Source of the DNA: Lepidurus packardi
Lineage: Eukaryota > Arthropoda > Branchiopoda > Notostraca > Triopsidae
Direction of reading: 5' to 3'
Assembly: GCA_023053545.1 (NCBI GenBank)
Contig: JAKZAN010000083.1
Coordinates: 62,001-126,000, forward strand
DNA: 64,000 nt
Under the pieces are notes generated by a model. That model had not been told where the DNA came from. It saw nothing but the letters and a program-made list of their open reading frames with translations, and ran no database searches. Below are positions 29,301 through 39,097 of this stretch, one piece after another (position 1 is the stretch's first letter; the number at the start of each line of letters is the position of its first letter). The translations under genes and the position numbers were made by a program.

Positions 29301-31920
29301 CAAGGACAACGAGGAGGCTCACCCGAAAGCTGCAAAACGAGTGTTATCGAACTTTTACGTGGATAACTATCTGGATTCGTTTGATTCCGATCAGGCCGCG
29401 ACGGAAGCTGCTCACGACATGACCCAGCTGCTCGCTAAAGGAGGTTTTCGTCTGACTAAATGGGTCTCGAACTGCCGAAATGTCTTAAAGGGCATCGAGC
29501 CCTCCGAATGGGTGAACCCCACACTGAACCTGACCGATGGCAATTTGCCCACCGAACGAACACTAGGAATTCTTTGGAATTGCCACGAAGACGTGTTCAT
29601 TTTCGACATCGGGTCAGCAAAACCCGCCGTAACGAAGCGAGGTATCCTTCGTCAAATTTCAACTATTTATGATCCTTTCGGATTTCTAGCTCCTTTAAAC
29701 CTCTACGTAAAAATAATTCTCCAATCCCTGTGGCGACAAGGAATTGACTGGGACGACAAACTTCCGGCAAGCCTCGTAAAGGATTGGACACATTGGCACA
29801 CCTCGCTGCAATCACTAAAAAACGTCAAAATTCCCAGATGCCTTCAACTCAACGAGCAACCCATTACAAAGCAGATCCACGTCTTCACAGATGCGTCCGA
29901 AGGAGGCTTTGGAGCAGTGGCGTACCTGCGAACGGAATATCCATCAAACGACTATCAACTACGCTTCATTATGTCAAAGTCCCGCGTGGCGCCAATAAAA
30001 CCAACGTCAATCCCACGTCTTGAACTGTGCGCCGCTGTCATCGGAGCTCGGCTAGCTACAATAATTTGTCCTGAGATCGGAATTTCCATGAGCCACGTCT
30101 TCTTCTGGTCAGACTCCAAGACGACTCTTCAGTGGATCAACAGCACCACCCGAAAATTCAAGGCTTTCGTGGGAAACCGGATTGGGGAAATTTTGGAATC
30201 GACAAGCGCACAACAATGGCGACACGTTCCAGGCACGTTAAATCCAGCCGACGCTTGCAGTCGTGGTACTTCAGCGAACTCTTGGGACTATCAAAACTGG
30301 CTGTCCGGACCAAAGTTCCTACGCAAACCCAAAAGCGAATGGCCTTCGCCAATTCAACATTCCGAGCCGAATGACGACGAGATCATAAGCGATCCGTGGT
30401 TCGGTATGGTGACGAACTCGGCACAAGAAAATCGAGTGACCACGCTTTTAAAAAAAACGTCTCGCCTGAGCAAGGCTGTAAGAATCCTCGCTTACGTAAC
30501 GCGTTATGTGGATTCACTCCGCCAAGCCGCTAAAAAATCGCGAAAAGTCCATCCTAAATATTTAACGGCAGGCGAACTTCGAGCGTCAACAAAGGTTGCC
30601 ATCATCATTAGCCAACGCGAAAAATTTACCAAAGACATCGAAACGATCAGAAAGAAAGGAGCAACCTTCAAAGAGTCTAACATTTTGAAGCTTAACCCTT
30701 TTTTAGACGCTGCTGAAGTTTTACGAGTGGGTGGAAGATTACGCAACAGCACGTTGGACGATGACGCAAAACACCCTATACTCTTACCTCATGACCACCG
30801 TATATGTGAGCTCCTGATCCAGCAAACGCATGAAGCCCTGGCGCACGGTTCTACCGAACGAACGCTACACGAGCTTCGGAGTCAGTATTGGATCCCTAAA
30901 GGACGTCAAACAATCAAGACCATCATCGCTCGTTGTGCATTTTGCAAGAAACAAAAGGCTCAACCTTTAACTCCGTTCATGGCTGATTTGCCTGTTGAAA
31001 GAGTTCAACCTTTTAACCCTCCGTTCACGTTTACGGGTATTGATTTGTTTGGCCCACTTTATACAACAGTTAAAAGATCTACAGAGAAAAGATGGGGATG
31101 TATTTTTACGTGCATGTCAACACGAGCTGTCCACCTGGAAATCTGTAACAAACTCGATGCCGACTCGTTTCTGTTAAGTTTTCGACGTTTCACCGCCAGA
31201 CGACGTACTCCCGCGAAATGTTTTAGCGACAACGGCACTAATTTCATTGCAGGCGAACGAGAGCTACGCGAAGGAGTCGAAAATTGGAACCACGAAAAAA
31301 TTGCGAATGCCATGGCAGCCAAAGGTATTGAATGGCAGTTTTCTCCTCCCTCCGCACCCCACTTTGGGGGCACCTGGGAACGCCTGATCAGATCCGCAAA
31401 GTCCGCTCTCCACGCCGTTCTGCAAGGCCAAAGATGCAATGAAGAGATTTTACACACAGTCTTTACTGAAGTCGAATCGCTCCTCAACGGGAGACCCCTT
31501 ACTCATCTAAGTATGGATCCAGACGACCCCGAACCACTCACACCGAATCATTTTCTTATCGGAAATTCGAACCCTAACATTCCTCCCGACGTCGTACTGG
31601 ATAAGGAAATTCTTTCCCGGAGAAGGTGGCGCGCAGCTCAAGCCATCACCAACCAGTTTTGGCGACGATGGTTGAAAGAATACCTTCCACACCTTACAAC
31701 GAGGAACAAGTGGGCCGAAAGGCGAGAAAACGTCAAGATTGGAGATGTGGTCCTCGTGATGGATGTCAATACACCTCGTGGTCATTGGCCACTTGGGAGA
31801 ATTTTACGAGTATTCCCCGGAAAGGATGGTGTCGTTAGAACCGTTGAGATCAGAACCGACAATGGTGTTTATGTTCGTCCAGTAACAAAGTTATGTCTTT
31901 TCGAATTCAAATCAAATTAA
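26377..31920 (+). CDS. Bel/Pao Gag-Pol polyprotein (E3)
   Basis: 1847 aa, uninterrupted, with the same predicted protein as E2 as far as I can read. One silent change is visible (ACC instead of ACA, third base at 28938, in the GKTWYLP stretch before the RT domain). DKG and YVDN are present. Nearly all change is absent despite about 24 kb of separation from E1, which points to recent duplication or ongoing homogenisation. Confidence 0.95.
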   Translation: MAQAPPLPPLESDNEDDDDNDPKTLYHQRTTNKKRLFKLAIEIRESILRQEARDAIAVLKRQLLSMLKECESTNERYILAAQLEDQRLRTARNYHAKIEADILPYVTEINDYLHRPATPPTVTVITPNSNVSNPSVLQTSAPIRDDDSARIRQMEEIGRQISEAQQQLLRLQSSVMTQRSPEAQSVRPNPDSTQNQRVSTLSHPGSADAWIHGNSNTSAPYFGMPWASPQLANVTIKPFNGDPREWHMFIAQFKSLIHDVVPSDAQRIAYLRELLLPDVRDSIAQSLHNPALYYHALQDLQELYGHPSMVASAYIKTLLNLNPVKPNDAQSLRKFFNDLHGTIPMMEKEGLTLDLQSSAILEQVLTKLPNNLRASWGEETYRIRNEERRSPTLYDLDKWLKRKVIGQQLYPPLSANQREATKSTKPAAAKDRQNILTTSTNPTKQEIVCSFCEKQHKNSACETFRDCSLEKRTELVKNKKCCFRCLAPNHQSKSCPSKRLCNINECKGRHNPLLHNAPRAYNKPNSSSDSTSNTPSPSADSTHVGHVNVTKNSDIVLLPVVPIVLSNGDKQIKTFAILDKGSEASLIKKDIANALGLKGEPYSTTMGTFHGKDPVMKGHIVHLTISSTIGQKTFQDVKAYTVPRIGMSRWRINWTKEKSRYSYLADLNVTPIDTSQVSVLIGQKVRKAHRIYDIREPDSEEGPEANLTPFGWTIIGDYNANHRSSDSPKSILHVSAPNDQQINETLQKFWEIEAFGTVKQRLLPANEEKALAILQATTRNVGNRYEAGLLWKSSNPALPDNYTNALHRFKHLERRLLSDANLRHEYEKTITDYLRTGYAEPVNDEKSNEFPGKTWYLPHHPVQHPNKPGKIRVVFDASAQHQGRSLNDALLKGPDFLTNLVGVFLRFRLNPIAVSADIEKMYYQVKIREEDKSAFRFLWKKPGSSELPKIHQMTVHVFGAVSSPATCMFALQLTAKDNEEAHPKAAKRVLSNFYVDNYLDSFDSDQAATEAAHDMTQLLAKGGFRLTKWVSNCRNVLKGIEPSEWVNPTLNLTDGNLPTERTLGILWNCHEDVFIFDIGSAKPAVTKRGILRQISTIYDPFGFLAPLNLYVKIILQSLWRQGIDWDDKLPASLVKDWTHWHTSLQSLKNVKIPRCLQLNEQPITKQIHVFTDASEGGFGAVAYLRTEYPSNDYQLRFIMSKSRVAPIKPTSIPRLELCAAVIGARLATIICPEIGISMSHVFFWSDSKTTLQWINSTTRKFKAFVGNRIGEILESTSAQQWRHVPGTLNPADACSRGTSANSWDYQNWLSGPKFLRKPKSEWPSPIQHSEPNDDEIISDPWFGMVTNSAQENRVTTLLKKTSRLSKAVRILAYVTRYVDSLRQAAKKSRKVHPKYLTAGELRASTKVAIIISQREKFTKDIETIRKKGATFKESNILKLNPFLDAAEVLRVGGRLRNSTLDDDAKHPILLPHDHRICELLIQQTHEALAHGSTERTLHELRSQYWIPKGRQTIKTIIARCAFCKKQKAQPLTPFMADLPVERVQPFNPPFTFTGIDLFGPLYTTVKRSTEKRWGCIFTCMSTRAVHLEICNKLDADSFLLSFRRFTARRRTPAKCFSDNGTNFIAGERELREGVENWNHEKIANAMAAKGIEWQFSPPSAPHFGGTWERLIRSAKSALHAVLQGQRCNEEILHTVFTEVESLLNGRPLTHLSMDPDDPEPLTPNHFLIGNSNPNIPPDVVLDKEILSRRRWRAAQAITNQFWRRWLKEYLPHLTTRNKWAERRENVKIGDVVLVMDVNTPRGHWPLGRILRVFPGKDGVVRTVEIRTDNGVYVRPVTKLCLFEFKSN

Positions 31921-31948
31921 TCACGTTTTTTGTTTTCAATCTTCGATT

Positions 31949-31965
31949 AAAAACGGGGGCCGGAA
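31949..31965 (+). other. Polypurine tract (E3)
   Basis: Identical to that of E1, directly before the 3' LTR. Confidence 0.7.
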
Positions 31966-32359
31966 TGTTCTAGACTACTAATCAAGCTCAAACGTTGGTT
32001 GCCCTTTTGACCCAGAGTGACCCATTCCCAGAATGTTTGGCTCCCCTTTTTGTGTTTCTGTTTTTTTTCTTCATCCTTTTACCCAAGTCAACGTTGGTCT
32101 CCTTTTTACCTTCAGGGATATATATATAGAGGTGGTGGCACAGGGATAGGGACGTTCTTTTTTGGTTCACTACACGTTAAAAATACTTCTCTACGTCCTA
32201 CGAAACACGATATTAATTTTCCCTCGCGATAGTGTTGTGTTTTTAAGTGTAAGGCCGTGCATAGGCGTAATTTAATAAAACCTTTAAAACCCACGTTCAC
32301 GTTCAACTTACGCACCCACGTTCTCGCATCAACTCATCGAACCCTACGCGTTTCTTACA
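31966..32359 (+). repeat. E3 3' LTR (3'-type)
   Basis: 394 bp with T8, GGCACAGGG and GGGACGTTC. Confidence 0.95.
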
Positions 32360-35310
32360 GTCAGTATTTCATGAAGTAAGTCAGTATTTCATGAAACAGT
32401 CAGTAATTCATGAATTAAGTCACAAATTCGTTAAATAGGTCAGTAATTCATTAATTAAGTCAGTAATTCATGAATTAAGTCAGTAATTCATGAATTAACT
32501 CAGTAATTCATGAATTAAATCAGTAATTAATTAATTAAATCATTAATTCATGAATTCATTCATGAATTCATTAAGTCAGTAATTCATTAATTAAGTCATT
32601 AATTCATGAATTCATTCATGAATTCATTAATGAAGTCGGTAATTCATTAAGGAAGTCAATAATTCATAAATTAAGTCAGTAATTCATGAATTAAGTCCGT
32701 AGTTATTTAATTAAGTAATTAATTTATTAATTAAGTAATTAATTCATGAATTAAGTCAGTAATTCATGAATTAAGTCAATAATTCATGAATTAAGTCAGT
32801 AGTTCATGAATTAAATCAGTGTTTCGTGAATTAAGCCAGTATTTTATTAATTAAGTCAGTAATTCATGAATTAAGTCAGTAATTAGTTAATTAAGTCAGT
32901 AATTCATGAATTAGGTCAGTAATTCATGAATTTAGTCAGTAATTCATGAATTAAGTCAGTAGTTCATGAATTAAGTCAGTATTTCGTGAATTAAGTCAGT
33001 ATTTCATGAATTAAGTCAGTAATTCATGAATTAAGTCAGTAATTAGTTAATTAAGTCAGTAATTCATGAATTAAGTCATTAATTCATGAATTAAGTCATT
33101 AATTCATGAATTAAGTCAGTAATTATGAATTAAGTGAGTAATTCATGCATTAAGTCAGTAATTCATTAACTAAGTCAGTAGTTCATGAATTAAAGCAGTA
33201 TTTCGTGAATTAAGTCAGTATTTTATTAATTAAGTCAGTAATTCATGAATTAAGTCAGTAATTCATGAATTAAGTCAGTAGTTCCTGAATTACGTCAGTA
33301 GTTCATGAATTAAGTCAGTTAATTCATGAATAAAGTCTGTAATTTATGAATTAAGTCAGTAATTTATGAACTAAGTCCGTAGTTATTTAAATAAGTCAGT
33401 AATTTATTAACTAAGTCCGTAGTTATTTAAATAAGTCAGTAATTTATGAACTAAGTCCGTAGTTATTTAAATATGTCAGTAATTTATGATTCAATTCATT
33501 AATTCATGAACTATTTCAGTAATTCAGTATTTAAGTCAGGAATTCATTAATTAAGTCAGTTATTCATGAAGTAAGTCAGTAATTCATGCATTAAGTCAGA
33601 AATTCATGAATTAAGTCATTAATTCAATGAAAATTAATTCATGAATTAAGTCATTAATTCATGAATTAAGTCAGTAATTCATGAATTAAGTCAGTAATTC
33701 ATGAATTAAGTCAGTAGTTCATGAATTAAGTCAGTAATTCATGAACTAAGTCAGTAGTTCATGAATTAAATCAGTATTTCGTGAATTAAGTCAGTATTTT
33801 ATTAATTAAGTCAGTAGTTCATGAATTAAGTCAGTAATTCATGAATTAAGTCAGTAGTTCATGAATTAAGTCTGTATTTCGTAATTAAGTCAGTATTTCA
33901 TGAATTAAGTCAGTAATTCATGAATTAAGTCAGTAATTAGTTAATTAAGTCAGTAATTCATGAATTAAGTAAGTAATTCATGAATTAGGTCAGTAATTAT
34001 GAATTAAGTTAGTAATTCATGAATTTAGTCAGTAATTCATGAATTAAGTCAGTAATTCATGAATTAAGTCAGTAGTTCATGAATTAAGTTAGTAGTTCAT
34101 GAATTAAGACAGTTAATTCATGAATAAAATCTGTAATTTATGAACTAAGTCCGTAGTTATTTAAATAAGTCAGTAATTTATGATTCAATTCATTAATTCA
34201 TCAACTATTTCAGTAATTCATTATTTAAGTCAGGAATTCATTAATTAAGTCGTTATTCATGAAATAAGTCAGTAATTCATGAATTAAGTCAATAGTTCAT
34301 GAATTAAGTCAGTATTTCGTGAATTAAGTCAGTATTTCATGAATTAGGTCAGTAATTATGAATTAAGTTAGTAATTCATGAATTTAGTCAGTAATTCATG
34401 AATTAAGTCAGTAATTCATGAATTAAGTCAGTAGTTCATGAATTAAGTTAGTAGTTCATGAATTAAGACAGTTAATTCATGAATAAAATCTGTAATTTAT
34501 GAACTAAGTCCGTAGTTATTTAAATAAGTCAGTAATTTATGATTCAATTCATTAATTCATCAACTATTTCAGTAATTCATTATTTAAGTCAGGAATTCAT
34601 TAATTAAGTCGTTATTCATGAAATAAGTCAGTAATTCATGAATTAAGTCAATAGTTCATGAATTAAGTCAGTATTTCGTGAATTAAGTCAGTATTTCATG
34701 AATTAAGTCAGTAATTCATGAATTAAGTCAGTAGTTCATTAATTAAGTCAGTATTTCGTGAATTAAGTCAGTATTTCATGAATTAAGTCAGTAATTCATG
34801 AATTAAGTCAGTAATTAGTTAATTAAGTCAGTAATTCATGAATTAGGTCAGTAATTCATGAATTAGGTCAGTAATTCATGAATTAAGTCAGTAATTATGA
34901 ATTAAGTCAGTAATTCATGAATTAAGTCAGTAATTCATGAATTAAGTCAGTAATTCATGAATTAAGTCAGTAGTTCATGAATTAAGTCAGTAGTTCATGA
35001 ATAAAGTCTGTTATTTATGAATTAAGTCAGTAATTTATGAACTAAGTCCGTAGTTATTTAAATAAGTCAGTAATTTGTGATTCAATTCATTAATTCATTA
35101 ACTATTTCAGTAATTCATTATTTAAGTCAGGAATTCATTAATTAAGTCAGTTATTCATGAAATAAGTCAGTAATTCATGAATTTAGTCAATAGTTCAAGA
35201 ATTAAGTCAGAAATGCATGAATTAAGTGAGTAATTCATGAATTAAGTGAGTAATTCGTGAATTAAGTAAGTAGTTCATGAATTAAGTCAGTATTTCATGA
35301 ATTAAGTCAG
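32360..35310 (+). repeat. Satellite block S4
   Basis: 2951 bp of satellite. It contains a tandem duplication of about 359 bp (GAATTAGGTCAGTAATTATG at about 33982 and 34341) that is shared with S5 and S7 but present once in S6. The filled-unit signature is at about 32495-32640 and the marker GTCAATAGTTCAAG at 35186. No gene is seen. Confidence 0.93.
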
Positions 35311-35707
35311 TGTTCTAGACTACTAATCAAGCTCAAACGTTGGTTGCCCTTTTGACCCAGAGTGACCCATTCCCAGAATGTTTGGCTCCCCTTTTTGTGT
35401 TTCTGTTTTTTTTTCTTCATCCTTTTACCCAAGTCAACGTTGGTCTCCTTTTTACCTTCAGGGATATATATATATAGAGGTGGTGGCACAGGGATAGGGA
35501 AGTTCTTTTTTGGTTCACTACACGTTAAAAATACTTCTCTACGTCCTACGAAACACGATATTAATTTTCCCTCGCGATAGTGTTGTGTTTTTAAGTGTAA
35601 GGCCGTGCATAGGCGTAATTTAATAAAACCTTTAAAACCCACGTTCACGTTCAACTTACGCACCCACGTTCTCGCATCAACTCATCGAACCCTACGCGTT
35701 TCTTACA
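35311..35707 (+). repeat. Solo LTR A
   Basis: 397 bp LTR with no internal region, flanked by GTCAG at 35306-35310 and 35708-35712. It has T9, GGCACAGGG and GGGAAGTTC plus one extra TA in the TATA-like tract. The marker combination is that of the E5 5' LTR plus the private TA. A minus-strand open frame of 118 codons across this LTR exists only because the TA insertion shifts frame; I do not consider it a gene. Confidence 0.95.
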
Positions 35708-38700
35708 GTCAGTATTTCATGAAGTAAGTCAGTATTTCATGAAACAGTCAGTAATTCATGAATTAAGTCACAAATTCGTTAAATAGGTCAGTAATTCATT
35801 AATTAAGTCAGTAATTCATGAATTAAGTCAGTAATTCATGAATTAAGTCAGTAATTCATGAATTAACTCAGTAATTCATGAATTAAATCAGTAATTAATT
35901 AATTAAATCATTAATTCATGAATTCATTCATGAATTCATTAAGTCAGTAATTCATTAATTAAGTCAGTAATTCATTAATTAAGTCATTAATTCATGAATT
36001 CATTCATGAATTCATTAATGAAGTCGGTAATTCATTAAGGAAGTCAATAATTCATAAATTAAGTCAGTAATTCATGAATTAAGTCCGTAGTTATTTAATT
36101 AAGTCAGTAATTAATTTATTAATTAAGTAATTAATTCATGAATTAAGTCAGTAATTCATGAATTAAGTCAATAATTCATGAATTAAGTCAGTAGTTCATG
36201 AATTAAATCAGTGTTTCGTGAATTAAGCCAGTATTTTATTAATTAAGTCAGTAATTCATGAATTAAGTCAGTAATTAGTTAATTAAGTCAGTAATTCATG
36301 AATTAGGTCAGTAATTCATGAATTTAGTCAGTAATTCATGAATTAAGTCAGTAGTTCATGAATTAAGTCAGTATTTCGTGAATTAAGTCAGTATTTCATG
36401 AATTAAGTCAGTAATTCATGAATTAAGTCAGTAATTAGTTAATTAAGTCAGTAATTCATGAATTAAGTCATTAATTCATGAATTAAGTCATTAATTCATG
36501 AATTAAGTCAGTAATTATGAATTAAGTGAGTAATTCATGCATTAAGTCAGTAATTCATTAACTAAGTCAGTAGTTCATGAATTAAAGCAGTATTTCGTGA
36601 ATTAAGTCAGTATTTTATTAATTAAGTCAGTAATTCATGAATTAAGTCAGTAATTCATGAATTAAGTCAGTAGTTCCTGAATTAGGTCAGTATTTTATTA
36701 ATTAAGTCAGTAATTCATGAATTAAGTAGTTCATGAATTAAGTCAGTTGAATTTCATGAATAAAGTCTGTAATTTATGAATTAAGTCAGTAATTTATGAA
36801 CTAAGTCCGTAGTTATTTAAATAAGTCAGTAATTTATTAACTAAGTCCGTAGTTATTTAAATATGTCAGTAATTTATGATTCAATTCATTAATTCATGAA
36901 CTATTTCAGTAATTCAGTATTTAAGTCAGGAATTCATTAATTAAGTCAGTTATTCATGAAGTAAGTCAGTAATTCATGCATTAAGTCAGAAATTCATGAA
37001 TTAAGTCATTAATTCAATGAAAATTAATTCATGAATTAAGTCATTAATTCATGAATTAAGTCAGTAATTCATGAATTAAGTCAGTAATTCATGAATTAAG
37101 TCAGTAATTCATGAATTAAGTCAGTAATTCATGAACTAAGTCAGTAGTTCATGAATTAAATCAGTATTTCGTGAATTAAGTCAGTATTTTATTAATTAAG
37201 TCAGTAGTTCATGAATTAAGTCAGTAATTCATGAATTAAGTCAGTAGTTCATGAATTAAGTCTGTATTTCGTAATTAAGTCAGTATTTCATGAATTAAGT
37301 CAGTAATTCATGAATTAAGTCAGTAATTAGTTAATTAAGTCAGTAATTCATGAATTAAGTAAGTAATTCATGAATTAGGTCAGTAATTATGAATTAAGTT
37401 AGTAATTCATGAATTTAGTCAGTAATTCATGAATTAAGTCAGTAATTCATGAATTAAGTCAGTAGTTCATGAATTAAGTTAGTAGTTCATGAATTAAGAC
37501 AGTTAATTCATGAATAAAATCTGTAATTTATGAACTAAGTCCGTAGTTATTTAAATAAGTCAGTAATTTATGATTCAATTCATTAATTCATCAACTATTT
37601 CAGTAATTCATTATTTAAGTCAGGAATTCATTAATTAAGTCGTTATTCATGAAATAAGTCAGTAATTCATGAATTAAGTCAATAGTTCATGAATTAAGTC
37701 AGTATTTCGTGAATTAAGTCAGTATTTCATGAATTAGGTCAGTAATTATGAATTAAGTTAGTAATTCATGAATTTAGTCAGTAATTCATGAATTAAGTCA
37801 GTAATTCATGAATTAAGTCAGTAGTTCATGAATTAAGTTAGTAGTTCATGAATTAAGACAGTTAATTCATGAATAAAATCTGTAATTTATGAACTAAGTC
37901 CGTAGTTATTTAAATAAGTCAGTAATTTATGATTCAATTCATTAATTCATCAACTATTTCAGTAATTCATTATTTAAGTCAGGAATTCATTAATTAAGTC
38001 GTTATTCATGAAATAAGTCAGTAATTCATGAATTAAGTCAATAGTTCATGAATTAAGTCAGTATTTCGTGAATTAAGTCAGTATTTCATGAATTAAGTCA
38101 GTAATTCATGAATTAAGTCAGTAGTTCATTAATTAAGTCAGTATTTCGTGAATTAAGTCAGTATTTCATGAATTAAGTCAGTAATTCATGAATTAAGTCA
38201 GTAATTAGTTAATTAAGTCAGTAATTCATGAATTAGGTCAGTAATTCATGAATTAGGTCAGTAATTCATGAATTAAGTCAGTAATTATGAATTAAGTCAG
38301 TAATTCATGAATTAAGTCAGTAATTCATGAATTAAGTCAGTAATTCATGAATTAAGTCAGTAGTTCATGAATTAAGTCAGTAGTTCATGAATAAAGTCTG
38401 TTATTTATGAATTAAGTCAGTAATTTATGAACTAAGTCCGTAGTTATTTAAATAAGTCAGTAATTTGTGATTCAATTCATTAATTCATTAACTATTTCAG
38501 TAATTCATTATTTAAGTCAGGAATTCATTAATTAAGTCAGTTATTCATGAAATAAGTCAGTAATTCATGAATTTAGTCAATAGTTCAAGAATTAAGTCAG
38601 AAATGCATGAATTAAGTGAGTAATTCATGAATTAAGTGAGTAATTCGTGAATTAAGTAAGTAGTTCATGAATTAAGTCAGTATTTCATGAATTAAGTCAG
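35708..38700 (+). repeat. Satellite block S5
   Basis: 2993 bp. Just after the solo LTR it has one more consensus monomer and one more TAATTCATTAATTAAG monomer than other filled units; the same additions follow solo LTR B. It carries the 359-bp duplication. Positions about 36675-36765 are irregular (GAATTAAGTAGTTCATG, GTCAGTTGAATTTCATG). Marker at 38576. No gene is seen. Confidence 0.93.
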
Positions 38701-39097
38701 TGTTCTAGACTACTAATCAAGCTCAAACGTTGGTTGCCCTTTTGACCCAGAGTGACCCATTCCCAGAATGTTTGGCTCCCCTTTTTGTGTTTCTGTTTTT
38801 TTTTCTTCATCCTTTTACCCAAGTCAACGTTGGTCTCCTTTTTACCTTCAGGGATATATATATATAGAGGTGGTGGCACAGGGATAGGGAAGTTCTTTTT
38901 TGGTTCACTACACGTTAAAAATACTTCTCTACGTCCTACGAAACACGATATTAATTTTCCCTCGCGATAGTGTTGTGTTTTTAAGTGTAAGGCCGTGCAT
39001 AGGCGTAATTTAATAAAACCTTTAAAACCCACGTTCACGTTCAACTTACGCACCCACGTTCTCGCATCAACTCATCGAACCCTACGCGTTTCTTACA
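38701..39097 (+). repeat. Solo LTR B
   Basis: 397 bp with the same markers and the same extra TA as solo LTR A, flanked by GTCAG at 38696-38700 and 39098-39102. A and B lie 3390 bp apart with matching flanks, so one is a duplicate of the other together with its satellite. Confidence 0.95.

Larger units (their letters stand above)
25859..32359 (+). mobile_element. E3: complete Bel/Pao LTR retrotransposon
   Basis: 6501 bp, offset 24277 from E1. GTCAG duplications at 25854-25858 and 32360-32364. The left satellite flank has the TGAATTTAGTCAATAG variant, shared with the solo LTRs and the triplet; E1, E2 and E5 have TGACTTAAGTCAATAG. Confidence 0.95.

Noticed and set aside
35307-35663. 118-codon minus-strand ORF in the solo LTRs
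   Set aside because: It is antisense through the LTR and joins two shorter frames only because of the extra TA; it has no domain and is present only where that insertion is.
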